Part shown: positions 24,201 to 35,942 of the stretch, one piece after another
How positions within the stretch are numbered: the first letter of the stretch is position 1
How the letters are laid out: each line of letters begins with the position of its first letter
DNA from: Acanthosepion esculentum
Taxonomy: Eukaryota; Mollusca; Cephalopoda; Sepiida; Sepiidae
Direction of reading: 5' to 3'
Length of the DNA: 64,000 nucleotides
Assembly: GCA_964036315.1 (NCBI GenBank)
Contig: OZ038508.1
Location: 42,946,935-43,010,934 of the forward strand
The notes under the pieces: model-generated
Databases searched by the model: none
Told to the model about the DNA's origin: nothing
The model's input: the letters and a program-made list of their open reading frames with translations, nothing else
Program-made: the position numbers and the translations under genes

Positions 24201-25369
24201 CAGAAATCTGCCTGCTGGTGCACATTGTACAGTATTCAAACAAGCATTTATTTATTTCCTCTCAGAATAGACTCGTAGTGAAGCTGTTCACAAACGATTT
24301 TAAATAGACTTCATTTGTTCTTGCAGAATCCATGTTCACTGAAGCTGTTCACAAGTGTTAAAGCGCTCTTTTTCTTTCAAAACTCAAGTCGTTTTCACAA
24401 TCTTTAAATGACATTCTTTTTCCTCATAATTTAGATCCGCTGATATGGTCTTAAATCTTTTTAAAAGAGACATCCAAATCCCATTTAGGTCAGTTAGTCG
24501 CACGGAGGTATTTCACAAACGTTTTAAGCAAGCGCTAATTTTCTCTTCCTAAACTTTAACACATTGATAATTCATTTATCCCAAAGAACTCAGGCGTACT
24601 GAACAGTTTTACAAACTTTCGAAGAGATATTTCAAATTCTCTCAGAAAATCCTATCGCACATAAGGGATTTCGAAACGTTTTTAGTAAGAACTAACTTTC
24701 GCCCACGGAACTCGGGCATTTTATCAGCAGTTAACAATCGTTCTGTGAATAAGCGCCAGTTTTTCTCTTAGAGCTTAAGGGCGCTTAATTCGATTACAAT
24801 TCTCACCCCAACCGACACAAATGTATTAAAGCGCTTCAAATAAGTTGTGACAGGACCTCTCTTTCTCAGTCAGAATTAAAAAGTGATTGTGAGGGTGGTT
24901 TATTCGTAAATAAAATAGAAAATCTGCATGGTGTCTGTTCATAGTTCCAACATCTGATTTTAACATTCAACTTAACATTGGATAGAAAAAAAATCCCTTT
25001 TTAAAAAAAAAAATTCCAGCCACATCTCTAAGTTGTAGGCGATCATGTTCTGCCAGAAGATTTTTTCATTACCTGAATTGCTATCAATTTGAGGAAAATA
25101 GTGAAGTTTTTGTTTTCTCTGCAGTTTTAGAAGCAGCGTTTCCTTCTACAATACCGGCTGCTATTCAAGGGTAAGATGACAATCAGAAACGTATTAAGGC
25201 CTTTTGAAAGAGCATTAATACGAAAAGAGGTCAACAGATTAAGGCAGAAATTAAATTCGGTAGGCCAAATACACTTAATGTGCTAAAAAAACTTTGCTCT
25301 AAACACTTCCCGTATATATAAGATCACCTTATACAAGGGTCGTAAAGCCAATCACGGTATAAAGTTACC
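24201..25369. other. Spacer with loosely repeated TTCACAAACG blocks
   Basis: GTTCACAAACGATTTTAAAT, GTTCACAAGTGTTAAAGCGC, TTTCACAAACGTTTTAAGCA and similar blocks recur every 70-100 bp to about 24860. Very degenerate tandem repeat of unknown origin. Confidence 0.35.
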
Positions 25370-25760
25370 AAATGTGGTATGTGATATGAATGCAACATCA
25401 CGTTGTAGGAAGGGAAGAATATGAAGATAGTTAAAGACTGATATAGACTGTAGTGGCCTACAACATACCCGTTCATAGGAAGAAACTTACTCCATACAAT
25501 TAGAATACGGGGGAAATGAGGATGATTCGACTACTACGAACTAACACTGCGTGTCCACGTACCCAAATATCCTAAATGGTAGAACTAAAGAAAGGAACTT
25601 ATTTGAACATATACGATGGAAACAGCGGTCGTCTTGTGACATTGCGACTGTGAAAAAGTAAGTGTAAGGTGGAAAATGAGTCACCCCCACAAGATCACAT
25701 GAATGATTGTGAAGAGTACAAAAGGAGAATATGAGGTTTTACCAGGTTCAATACAGACAA
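25370..25760 (-). pseudogene. LINE family B: ORF2 C-terminus
   Basis: Minus-strand codons give FSTLHLLFHSRNVTRRPLF, then WVRGHAVLVRSSRIILISPV and GVSFFL, following the LQPLSHRRNVASLSLF, RRTRSS.HP..V and SFFPRT order of this family. It has many stops. Confidence 0.45.
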
Positions 25761-25919
25761 CTAGTAGAGTTTCCTTAAACTAGTTAAAAGGAGAATATGA
25801 TACTTATTTTGATTGAGTGTCTACGTCTAAAATAATCCAGACCAGAATTTTAAACAGAAATTATACAAATTTCGTATCATTGACTTCAACAGTATTGTTT
25901 AGATACAAAACATTCAAAT

Positions 25920-25923
<4 letters not shown>

Positions 25924-25975
<52 letters not shown>
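25924..25975. repeat. (TA)n microsatellite
   Basis: About 52 bases of uninterrupted AT at the left border of the 25976-26515 element. Confidence 0.95.
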
Positions 25976-25978
<3 letters not shown>

Positions 25979-26515
25979 CTCGTTGAAAACACAATGCATA
26001 AACATGAAAACAATAAACAAAACTAACAATACTTGAAGCTATATACATAAAATTGTTGAAACCTAACCTGAACAAAAACTATGAAATCTCCACAAATATT
26101 CTTAAATGCCTATAATTGATAACAGAAGCCATTGGTTTATACGAACGGCTTCGCAAACTTAATACTTCTCTTTTTCACTCTCGCGTTGTCATGTGTCACG
26201 TCACGAGCTGCGATGCGATTTTCGCTTCCGCGTCTCGTATACACGAATTTTTTCGTTGCTTGGAAATCTTTCATGCAACAAAAACAGACAATCATTATTG
26301 TTTTGTCCATGTATTTAATATATTGAAATGTAATTGTCATCTTTGATAATGGCTTATGCAAGCCGAAAGCTTAGATAGGATTAAAAAACATGTATCAATA
26401 TGGTGATTTTCTTTTTTCTTTCAATGATACTGATTCGCTTATCAGACAATATGAAAGAAATTTACTTAAAACAAAGACAAAACCTGTCTATATTATTTAA
26501 TGAAACATGCATCAT
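25976..26515 (+). mobile_element. Unclassified element bounded by (TA)n, copy 1
   Basis: The segment contains CATAAACATGAAAACAATAA, GAAGCCATTGGTTTATACGA, a CpG-rich part (CACGTCACGAGCTGCGATGC), the hairpin GATAATGGCTTATGCAAGCC + GAAAGCTTAG, and AATGAAACATGCAT, ending at a second (TA)n. The same blocks occur as an inverted pair at 33.92-34.88 kb. No protein domain is visible. The hairpin resembles the degenerate hammerhead-like modules of retroelements. Confidence 0.55.
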
Positions 26516-26540
26516 ATATATATATATATATATATATATT
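26516..26540. repeat. (TA)n microsatellite
   Basis: AT run at the right border of the preceding element; a (CA)n run follows at 26553-26569. Confidence 0.9.
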
Positions 26541-26909
26541 ATACGCGCACGGGCACACACACACACACCAATCGGTGAGCTGTTAATTGCTATCATTGTT
26601 ATTTGCTCGCAACTGAGAAAAAAGCCACGAGTTAAACGAAATTTGGCTTTACCAACGAATGTTAATTGTGGGGATTAGAGTAAAAAAAAAAAAAAAAAAA
26701 AAAAAGCTTATTTCAAGAAGGGAAATCTGCGATCGTAGAGATCATAACTTCAAAATATGTCTGAAAGAATTTAGCAGTCACAGAGCATATCAAATGGAAA
26801 AAAAGCAGACAGTAATCTTGCAAATATGTCTCAGCAAATGGATATATGAACAAGAGTAACAAAGAAAACTCTTGGCACAAGAATGACGTTTGCGCTCACA
26901 CCCCGAAGG

Positions 26910-26952
<43 letters not shown>

Positions 26953-27068
26953 CCCACTGAGTGTTTGCGGTAATTAAACGGTGCTCAATGTAAAATAACA
27001 AAGCTAAACATTACATTAATGAATATAAATTTGTTCCTCGCCATTTAGTGTAATAGTTTCGTGTGTGA

Positions 27069-27100
<32 letters not shown>

Positions 27101-27228
27101 CATAAACATTCAAGTTTAATTTGCAACTTTTCAGTTTTTTTTTTATTTCCATATTATATATATATTTATTTAGTGCCTGAACATTGCTACGTGCACGAAA
27201 CTCCTTTGTCTCGAAGGGTGAAAATAAT

Positions 27229-27259
<31 letters not shown>

Positions 27260-28334
27260 GCGCTGTTCAACAGAATCAGCAGCTGTCCTCAGTTTCCTTT
27301 TGCATCTTATCATCTTACATTTACTTTACGATTGCCAATAGTGTTCGTTCAATTCTTGCCGTTGTTAATATTCTTTGAGAAAATGGGAAACTTCTTTATT
27401 CAAGATTATTAAGTTCAGTGTCAAATTCCGTCTCCTTAAGCAATACCTCTCCCGGAGATAGAGGCTAACGTTAATCTATGATGTCTGAGGCATTCCCAAA
27501 TATGCTTAGGCCCCAACACTAAACTGGAACTTGCGATATTCCATTCGTGTTGACGAACAGGAAAATATCTAAAATGATTGCTTTAATTGCTTTAAAATAT
27601 TTCTTTCCACGGGCCCAAGAATCAATTGTTGCACTACATTCTTTTTAATAAGTTTACTCGCATTGATTTTTATAACTATTTGAAATTCAATAAATTTCTA
27701 ATCAACAAAAAACTCTGAAATTTTACTGGTTTATTTTTTCTTGAACACAGTTTTACACCCTGGTACCTGTGGTGGCCGCGAAATGGAAATCCTGACAAGG
27801 ACTGAACTATCGTGGATCACACTTTAGACTCGACTTAATGTACTATTCATTTTCAGTGTGCACTAGGATAGATACCATAAAATATTATTAAATAGCTTTT
27901 TTAATTTCTTTTTCACGAAACCAATCTATAAAAAGTTTAATCTGAAGTTACGTATTCTTTCAACTTTTTAAGCTGTATCGATTTCAGTTGTATATTCTTT
28001 CAACTTTCTTTTACTTGTATCGATTTTCTCCAGTCTTTATTCTTAAATGAAGTCAAATCACCATCATCGCATATTTGGCGTTATTTTTTTATTCTTAAAC
28101 CTTTGAGTGAGTTCTTTTGTCTCCTTGAGCATGTTCTGCCAAGGTTGGTTTAAATTAAATGTGTGTTAAAAGTAAAGAATACGCTCCAGTCACGGTATCT
28201 AATGTCAGAATCCAGTATTAGAGAATCCACATTTTTATGTCTTACTTCGCAACTTTTAGCACTTTGATTTAGTCTGATGAAATCAGAACTTTGATATAAA
28301 ACAAAAAAAATATTACTTTTCTTTTCTTCAACTA
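26541..28334. other. Spacer with microsatellites
   Basis: Poly-A at 26682-26705 and TA runs at 26918-26949, 27070-27099 and 27233-27259. No gene seen. Confidence 0.5.
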
Positions 28335-28570
28335 AAAGTATAATTTCATTTCATTTATTTATGTATTTGCCATTATTTGCAATGACTTGGTGCCAATTAT
28401 CAGGCAGCTTTTCAAATCTGTTTGTGGAAAAAACTCAACCGATTTTGATTTGAAAAGTTTAAACATTTTAATTTAGTTTTAGATAAAGAAAGTTATCTTA
28501 TCGCGTTTTTCAGCAGTCGTAAAAATGTAATCGGTTGATGTAAAAGTCAAATAAATAAGGCAGGTGAATT
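28335..28570 (-). pseudogene. mariner transposase C-terminal relic
   Basis: On the minus strand the frame FSTNRFEKLPDNWHQVIANN and then GKYINK matches the mariner C-terminus (KLPERWQKVI.NNG.YI). Codons further upstream (TSTDYIFTT) recall PSDYHLF. It is strongly decayed. Confidence 0.5.
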
Positions 28571-30016
28571 AAAACATATCTACCGAATTTGAAAATGTTC
28601 TTCCTGTGTTATTCTGGAGGTATGCAGTCCTGATTTGTCATGGAAGAGAAAACATTTGCTCTTTAATCAAATGTGTATGTTGCAAATGTGTACTTTGCAA
28701 CGTTCCGTGATAAAAACTAAAGTTATATGGGAGTACTCCAAATCTATTCCTAACTGCTACGTATGACTAGAAATTAAGATAAATTTGTCATTACGATTTG
28801 TTTCCCAAAACGGAAATTACTTCTGACTCAAACTAACACTAATTCCGGAGAGGATCACGACTTTGAGCAAAATTTCAGAAAGATGTAAATCTTAATCAGT
28901 GACCTTTGAATCATTACACTATGCACGGAATTGTCTTGCCACAAATTGTGTTTACAGAGAGAAAAAAAGTTCGTGATGTGTCAATGCGTTACAGCAGTAA
29001 GTAGAACGCGTGATTGTTCAAAAGGGATTCGGAAATTCGATACAGGTTCTTTCCGACTTAATTAAAAGTCAGGCATCCGATCGATTGTACATTATTTTCT
29101 TGTTTCGAATCGTTTAATTGTATTTGAATGTGCGAGAAGATTTTAACAAAACACGTCACTTGCTAACTCAAAGCAGACGGTAAACGAATTGGCAATGAAA
29201 TAAGTTTACTACAAGCCGTCATTTGTAACTCAATACATTTTTATTATCATTATTATTAATATTTAAGTTGATCTCACCCATGTTCCTGCTAGTTGCGTAT
29301 CTTTTATTCCCTTCTTGAAATTGCTGTCAATGTATGCGTATAATGTATAGAGAAACGTATCAGAAAGAGAAATACGAGACAGCTGTCAACATTAATCAGT
29401 TGTGCAGTTAAACATGTTGTTTATGAGTTTTCCGGCAAATAAAAAAATCTGACAAAAATACATTGGAAAAATAACGGAAAATTAACGTTTTTCTTGGCTT
29501 TTGACTATTTCACATTTAATGAGAAGCAAAGATTGATTAGTTAAGGAGACATAACAAGGAAGGATACAAACGAATTGCTTGAAATAGACATGCACACTTA
29601 TCTGTGTCGATATACTTCTTCACTTGGGAACTTAGATGTCATGTATTAGTTTACAAGGTTGTCTCGCTCGATATATTACGACTGAGTAATGAGTTCAGTC
29701 TTGACTGGGTGCCACATCCATTACCCGCCTATACAATTTATTCATTACTCATCTATATAAAGCTATTCCTCATCCATCGCTTCATTATCCATCTTTCCAT
29801 ATCTCTTCATTATCAATGTTCATTATGTATACGCCAAATATTCGTTTTCGAAATATTTAATCTAGCTTAATATGCCACGATCTATTCAATGAATTGAAAA
29901 CTGTTTGATTAAATTTGATTTTAAAATCAATTTTCCGCTTTAAAATGCATTTTCATAAATCCATGGTAATTAATTACCTGCACTATAATCTTTATGCATA
30001 AATACATACACGTGTA
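28571..30016. other. Spacer, nothing assigned
   Basis: Only short frames; no domain or clear repeat recognised apart from probable mariner debris up to about 28720. Confidence 0.4.
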
Positions 30017-30081
30017 CATATATATATATATATATATTATATATACATACATACATACAAACAAACAAACATACACGTATG

Positions 30082-30114
<33 letters not shown>

Positions 30115-30136
30115 TTCTTCCATCCCTACCTTCCTG

Positions 30137-30168
<32 letters not shown>

Positions 30169-30175
30169 CTTTTTT
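30017..30175. repeat. Cluster of (TA)n, (CATA)n and (AAAC)n runs
   Basis: AT runs at 30017-30044, 30083-30104 and 30138-30166 are separated by CATA and ACAA tetranucleotides. Confidence 0.9.
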
Positions 30176-30317
30176 TCTTTTTGCGGGAATTTGCGATATT
30201 CGGTTATTTTTTTCTCCTCTCATACAAATTATTCATTTCATTTTTTAATGTTTTAATTGTATGAAGTGTCTGTGAGAGCAAAAGCTATTTAATATATAAA
30301 ATAAATTATTATATTCC

Positions 30318-30356
30318 CCGTTGACCTTGATAAGCTAGGGAACGAAACCGGTTGGG
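30318..30356 (+). other. Hairpin module with CGAAACC
   Basis: TTGACCTTGATAAGCTAGGG is followed by AACGAAACCGGTTGGG. The CCGGTTGG side can partly pair with the bases before TTGATAAG. It resembles the other TTGATAA...CGAAA modules in the window. Confidence 0.3.
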
Positions 30357-30474
30357 CTGTCTTGTTAGTGTTTTCATCTCATATTTTTTATTTTTCATAA
30401 TGCCTATTAGGAACAAATTCTTTGTTTTCCTGGATATATTACGGTTCTGTACCTCCCACAATTTACTTAAATTA

Positions 30475-30649
30475 TATATATATATAACACACACACACAT
30501 ACATACATACATACACGTGTATGTATGTGTGTATATATATATATATATAAAAACATACACACATACATACACGTGTATGTATGTATATATATATATATAT
30601 ATATAAAAACACACACACATACATACATACATACACGTGTGTATATATA
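30475..30649. repeat. Compound (TA)n/(CA)n/(CATA)n array
   Basis: Three near-identical palindromic blocks, each of CA dinucleotides, CATA tetranucleotides, CACGTG/TATGTATG and TA runs, lie in tandem. The Tc1-like transposon at 30650 is inserted in the last TA run. Confidence 0.9.
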
Positions 30650-31863
30650 TTGGGTTGGACAAAATAATTGGAACTGGTGCAAATTCTACACCTATATTTA
30701 AAGGCCTATTATATTAAAACTTTGTAATTGCAAGTTATATCTATTGTAAATACGTTTATTTATCTAATTTACTCGCTTTGTCTTACTTATATTTAGAATT
30801 TAGTAAAATTTCAGCTAAATGCGTGACCTCTCCAAGTTCGAAAAGAGCAAATTGTTGCAGATCACATGGCAGGAGCCTTGATCATTAATGTTGCTGAAGT
30901 GTTTGGTTTTACAAGAACTACCATATCAAGAACACTGATGCAATTCGAGAAACAGGGCAAAACCTCTAGCAACCGCAGCAATTCAGACCGGACTTGCAAA
31001 TTACTGACGTGCATTGCAATGTGTCAAAAAAAATCATCGGACTACTGCAGCCAAAGTGACTGCTGAGTTGAATAATCATTTGAATAATCCAGTTTCTACT
31101 GAAATTGTTCGTTGTGAGCTCCATAAGGCTGCATATCACGGAAGAGCCGCCGTAAGGAAACCTCTTCTCTCCACTTGCAACATTCAGAAGAGGTTGAAGT
31201 GGTGCAGAGATCACAATGTCTAGTCAGCAGACCAATGGAAGCGAGTCATATTCTCAGACGAGTCCAGTATTTCTCTTTTCCCAACTTCAGGGCGAGTGGA
31301 GGCAGCCCAAAAAAGCTTACAACCCTGACTGCCTTCTTCTTACAATGAAGCATGGAGGTGGATCAGTGGTAGTTTGGGCCGCCATATCATGGAAATGTGT
31401 CGGTCCATTAGTTGTCCTGCATGGTAGAATCAACAGCAAAGATTACCTGAACATTTTACGAGATCATGTTCATCCAATGGCCCAGACTTTATTCTCTGAT
31501 GGTGACTGCAACTTCCAATACGATAATGCTCCAATACATACTGCTCAAGTGGTTAAGAATTGGTATGAAGAGCATGAAAGTGAGCTAGAACACATGGAAT
31601 GGCCACCCCAATCTCCAGATATCAATATTATTGAACATCTGTGGTGCATTTTGGAGCGACAATTGAGGAGCCACTATCCTCCACCATCCTGGAGCAGGTG
31701 TTAATGGAAGAATGGCAGAAAATCCCTCTGGATTAAATCAGGAAGCTGTATGATTCCATTCCTGGACATTAAAGTTGTGTGTGAGGCTAAAGGAGGACCA
31801 ATTCCATATTAAATAAATTTTCTTTGAATTTATAAGTGCTTCAATTATTTTGTCCAACACCTG
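30650..31863 (+). mobile_element. Tc1/mariner transposon, DD36E type, nearly full length
   Basis: Inverted ends share TTGGACAAAATAATTG (30654-30670 and 31840-31858), with TA on both sides (30648-30649, 31864-31865), giving about 1.21 kb. This is the expected size for a Tc1-like element with a single transposase. The left target lies in a TA microsatellite. Confidence 0.85.
30820..31772 (+). pseudogene. Tc1-like transposase (DD36E), frame-broken
   Basis: The enzyme would cut and paste its own element at TA sites. The order is: a degenerate N-terminal helix-turn-helix (VAEVFGFTRTTISRTLMQF, frame 2, from 30866), a second HTH region (HRTTAAKVTAELNNHLNNP, frame 3), then the catalytic part in frame 1. 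First Asp is in VIFSDES (near 31248-31268). The KHGGGSVVVWAAIS block follows. The second Asp is in QYDNAPIHTA, and Glu in INIIEHLW. Exactly 36 residues lie between the second Asp and the Glu, so the spacing is DD36E, not DD34E. All three catalytic residues survive, but two frameshifts before the core and stops in the tail mean it is dead as read. Confidence 0.85.
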
Positions 31864-31924
31864 TATATGAACATCTTTGTTTTTTTTTTTACATTTCTCA
31901 GTGTAACGATTGCAGATTCGCTAA

Positions 31925-32085
31925 ATTATATAACCTTGGGAAAGAGACAAATCCATTTATATCTCCCAGTTATGGGTTAAAGTGCAGGGTATTATGGGTC
32001 CTCTACTCTTGGGTGGCAACCAGTCTAAGTGAAGGAAACCTGAATACCAAACTGTGGAAAGGCAACGGAAAATCATTCAATAGCT
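31925..32085 (+). repeat. SINE body of the 5S-SINE type
   Basis: CCTTGGGAAAGAGACAAATC, CTCCCAGTTATGGGTTAAAG, GGGTGGCAACCAGTCTAAG and GGAAAGGCAACGGAAAATCA follow the order of the 5165-5300 SINE body. The head and tail are missing. Confidence 0.45.
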
Positions 32086-32089
32086 ACGT

Positions 32090-33183
32090 GCAGCATGGAT
32101 TTTGGTTGGCCCGATTCAGTGCAGATGTCTTAACTACCATCACTCACAGAATGAGTGAGGCTCTTGACGAAAACACACCCCGAGGAAAATAGCCCTAGAT
32201 ATCTCAAAGGGTTTCGATTACGTGTAGCACAAAGTCTTACTACATAATCTCTCCAGGTATGGAATCGCTGAATGAATCTTTCCGATCATAAAAACCTTCC
32301 TAAAAGGGTAGGTCAGAGGGGATTTATCAATAGACAATCCCCCGGAATCCCGGAGGTCAACACAAGCGTCCTCCAGCGGTAGTTCCTCGGAACAACCCTT
32401 TTTTATCTACCTATATGATCTGCCTAAGAATATATTAAAGATCATTTGTAAACATCTATGCCGATGATACTACAATATACGAGCGTACCTCTAAAACTCG
32501 ATCTTGCACAAACTACTCAGTGGGGTAAAAGCTTGGGAGGTTATGTGAACGGAGGTCCTCCTGGGGAAGCACCGTGCCTTGAAAGACTTATTGGGCCTCA
32601 AACCTACACCCGACCTGAAGCGTAACTAAGACATACGAGTCATTGTTAAAAATGTATTTAAAATGCTCGGCTCACTGTACCGGACCTCCTGCTATACTCT
32701 TACAAGACCCAGATCAGTCCGAAAATGGCGTAATGTTTTCATATTTGGGCACGAGTTCAAAAGCGTCTCCGGTCTCTTGTGGGTGACGAATTATTCACCA
32801 CCCTTCAACCTCTCTCCCACAGGCGGAATCTAACAAGCCTCTAACTGCTCTACCGCTACTTCCACGGAAAGTTCTCGGACGAACTACATCGCCTGGTCAC
32901 ACAGAGGCAAACTTTCACTTCAAGAACACGCTATGCCTCTTACATAGAAGCAAGCCACCCACAATTCGTCCGTATTCCATCGGTAAGAAGTTCCACTCGA
33001 GTAGCTTCTAACCCGCGAACTACTGCCCTGTGGAACCGACTCGCAACGGGATGTTTACCCGATCATTACAATCTTAACCTGCTCGAGGCTAGATTTAACC
33101 GTTACCTTCCACTCATATACACACAAATGGCCTCTTACTGTGGCACACGAGCCTTGAAAAGAGTGAACCTCACTGTAAAATAA
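32090..33183 (+). pseudogene. LINE family B relative: ORF2 reverse transcriptase to stop
   Basis: This is the longest LINE piece here. It starts at QHGF, then RFSADVLTTITHRMSEALDE and IALDISKGFD (RT fingers and palm). A SFLGTTLFYLPIYDLPKNI block precedes the YADDTTIY catalytic box (YADD at 32457-32468). Further on come LYKTQISPKM, LFTTLQPLSHRRN, LLYRYFHGKFSDELHRLV, ALWNRLATGCLPDHYNLNLL and a closing RVNLTVK with TAA at 33181-33183. Several frameshifts and stops break it. Reverse transcriptase copies the element RNA at the genomic nick. The 5' endonuclease is absent, as expected for a 5'-truncated insertion. Confidence 0.8.
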
Positions 33184-33413
33184 ATTAGGAATCCATATAT
33201 TCCTCAACGGCTAAATAACCAGGCAGGCTAGAATGTTTGGCCTAGATTGATTGGTAGCGAGAAACATATTTAAATTCCAAATCGGTCGAGCTAGCAGAAA
33301 CACCCCATAAGACCTACTTTCTAGGGAAAGTGTTAGCGAATGATCTCAGTGGAAATTTAAACTTTTCATGGAAAGTGAGAGTTTTTGAGGATTTTTCAGC
33401 ACGTACACAATGT

Positions 33414-33440
33414 GTGAGTGAGTAAGTGAGTGAGTGAGTG
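33414..33440. repeat. (GTGA)n microsatellite
   Basis: About six GTGA units with one GTAA variant. Confidence 0.85.
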
Positions 33441-33718
33441 TCCTCGTATTGGTGTCCAGCAATTCAGTCCTTAGAAGCGATGATTAGATTATAGTGGTAA
33501 AAATCTTGCGTAGACTCCAATTACACTTTTTAGAAAAGCCGAATACAGAGAACTGGTGCACCGCCTCAGGTTTTTTTTTTAATTCAGAGTTGTTCTAGAT
33601 TGTTTCCAATCATGCTCTCAGATTCCTCTATCCGAGCTGCTATTCATTACTGCGCCATGCCATAGACGAGTAATATTTTATTTATTAATGCCTATTTTGA
33701 TATTCTCCTTTTACCTTA

Positions 33719-33760
<42 letters not shown>

Positions 33761-33867
33761 ATTTATTTTAGGATATTACATAATAAATCATGCAAAAATC
33801 ACTTATGTATTGAGCCCTCTTAATTTAAATGTTACGAACGTTGGAATTGAACTATTCATTCTCATCT

Positions 33868-33868
<1 letters not shown>

Positions 33869-33904
<36 letters not shown>
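33869..33904. repeat. (TA)n(TG)n microsatellite
   Basis: Dinucleotide run just outside the left arm of the inverted element; another TA run lies at 33731-33758. Confidence 0.9.
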
Positions 33905-33920
33905 ATTTCGGTAGCAATTT

Positions 33921-34288
33921 TTCATTAATGCATGTTTCATTAAATAATATAGACAAGTTTTTTTTCTATTTATTTTCAGTAAGTTCCTTTGGTATTGTCT
34001 GATGAGCTTAATCACATTATCGTTGAAAGACGAAAGGAAAACACCATATTGACATGTTTGAATCCAATCTAAGCTTCCGACTTACATAAGCCATCATCAA
34101 AGATGACAATTTTAATAAATCAAACACATATACGGAACCACAATAATGGCCCGACGTTGCTGTTTGAATATGCTCAAAGGAACGGCAAACTTATTTGCGA
34201 GCCAAGGAAGCGAAAAACGCGTCGTAGCTCGTGACGTCACAGATAACCACGCGAGTGTCAAAACGAGAAGTATGTGAAGCCATTGGTA
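33921..34288 (-). mobile_element. Unclassified element, left inverted arm
   Basis: Reads on the minus strand as the same sequence as 34513-34883: AATGAAACATGCATTAATG at the outer end, GATGATGGCTTATGTAAGTC + GGAAGCTTAG, GTGACGTCACGAGCTACGAC, and GAAGCCATTGGT at the inner end. Confidence 0.7.
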
Positions 34289-34512
34289 TAAACCAATGGC
34301 TTCTGCTATAGATTATTGGCATTTAAGAATGTTTGTGGAGATTTCATAGTTTATTTTGTTCAGCTTAGGTTTCAACTGTTTTATGTATAGAGCTTCAAAG
34401 ATTTTTAATTTTTGTTTATTATTTTCATGTTTAAGTACAATCGTTTTGTCAACAAGGATTTTCCAGAATTGAGTACGCGGGCAGACATGTTTTAAATGTC
34501 TAAAAATGTTAC
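34289..34512. other. Spacer of the inverted pair
   Basis: It contains ACCAATGGCTTCTGC (a second, inner inversion point) and GATTTCATAGTTTATTTTG, TTATTATTTTCATGTTTAAG. These match, inverted, the left part of the 25976 element, so the whole 33.9-34.9 kb block is two partly overlapping copies joined head to head. Confidence 0.55.
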
Positions 34513-34879
34513 CAATGGCTTCCCATACTTAATACTTCTCGTTTTCACTCTCGCATGGTCATGTGTGACGTCACGATCTACGACGCGTTTTTCACTTCCT
34601 TCGCTCGTAAATAAGAGTTTGTCGTTACTTTGAGCTTATTCAAACATCAACGGCGGTCCATTAATGTGGTTTCGTATAGGTGTTGTTTGATTTATTAAAA
34701 TTGTCATCTTTGATAATGGCTTATGTAAGCCGAAAGCTTAGATTGGATTCAAACATGTATCAATATGGTGTTTTCCTTTCGTCTTTCAACGGTAATGTGA
34801 TTAAGCTTATCAGGCAATCCGAAAGGAACTTACGTAAAATAGACAAAACTTGTCTATATTATTTAATGAAACATGCATT

Positions 34880-34883
<4 letters not shown>
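34513..34883 (+). mobile_element. Unclassified element, right inverted arm
   Basis: Plus-strand copy with TGTGACGTCACGATCTACGA, the hairpin GATAATGGCTTATGTAAGCC + GAAAGCTTAG, and AATGAAACATGCATTAATA, ending in (TA)n(GA)n at 34883-34948 exactly where the 26-kb copy ends in (TA)n. There is no coding domain. Confidence 0.7.
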
Positions 34884-34940
<57 letters not shown>

Positions 34941-34948
34941 TAGAGAGA
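34883..34948. repeat. (TA)n(GA)n microsatellite
   Basis: About 38 bases of TA followed by about 28 of GA with one interruption. Confidence 0.95.
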
Positions 34949-35868
34949 GCGTATATTTTGCCAGCATGTTTTCATTAAATAATTTAGACAAATTTTGTCG
35001 ACTTATTTTTAATATAATCCTCTCATATACACGGATAAGCTTAGTGCCTTTATTGAAAGGAGAAACATTTGCCATATTGATGTATATTCATTTATTTCGA
35101 GTATTTTCGACATTATCAAAGTTTTATCAGGGTCTCGTTTTATCTAAGACAAATTTATTGTGTTTATCTGAACATTTGTGAATTGAATAACGCTAATCTT
35201 ATGTACTGTATGACTTTTGAATTTCATGCGATAAGCATACGGGTACAGTAACGTCAAGGATGTAACTAAATTATTAATGTGAGTGTGTGTTTTAAAACAC
35301 ACAAGATATTAATTAAAATAGCCAGATATTTTAAAACTATCTACTGTAAACATTTTAAAACATGTGTGCAATATTCATGAATTTATTAAGGGTTGGTTTC
35401 AATTTTTAATATAGATAGCTTCAAGATATTTTATTTTAATATTTTCATGAAAAAAATACAGATGTTTTTTTTTTTTTCAACAAAATAAAAATTAAATTGC
35501 AAATATGTACAGGCATGCTGTTAATGTTCAGAAGCGTTAGATTGCATAATTCAAATGAAAACTCAACCTACAAAACATGCACGTGTATGCTTACATCATA
35601 ACATTTAAAAATCGTTTAGTAGCTAAATTTAGAGCTTTCACTTCACAAATGATTTTAATAAACACAACAAAAGAGTCTTAAATAAAACAAAACCCTGAAG
35701 ATGATATTTTGCTAATGTCGAATGTACTCGTTATAAATGAATATGCATCAATATGGATCATATTAATAATAAGTAGAAAAAACGTGTCTAAATTATGTTA
35801 TGAGATATTTTCCCACCGACGTAGCGTTGATTTTCTTTGACTTTTCTATAAATATTTTTATGGCATTA

Positions 35869-35942
35869 GGTTGGTGCAAAAATAATGTCGTTTTCTCACA
35901 TGAAGTTGAACGTCAAAAAACGACATTATTTTTGCACCAACC
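35869..35942. mobile_element. 74-bp mariner MITE with perfect inverted repeats
   Basis: GGTTGGTGCAAAAATAATG plus seven more bases at the left is perfectly inverted at the right; only about 22 bases lie between the arms. TA flanks both sides (35867-35868, 35943-35944). The TAGGTTGGTGCAAAA terminus is that of the widespread cecropia-type mariner. It has no coding sequence. Confidence 0.9.

Noticed and set aside
27686..27830. Exon candidate after TTTTTTCTTGAACACAG
   Set aside because: All frames stop within about 25 codons without a donor.
29275..29400. Minus-strand exon candidate ending CATGG/GTGAGA
   Set aside because: The donor is acceptable, but there is no clear acceptor and the open frame has no recognisable similarity.
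30309..30682. Frames rich in Tyr-Ile and Cys-Val near the Tc1 element
   Set aside because: They read through TA, CA and CATA microsatellites.
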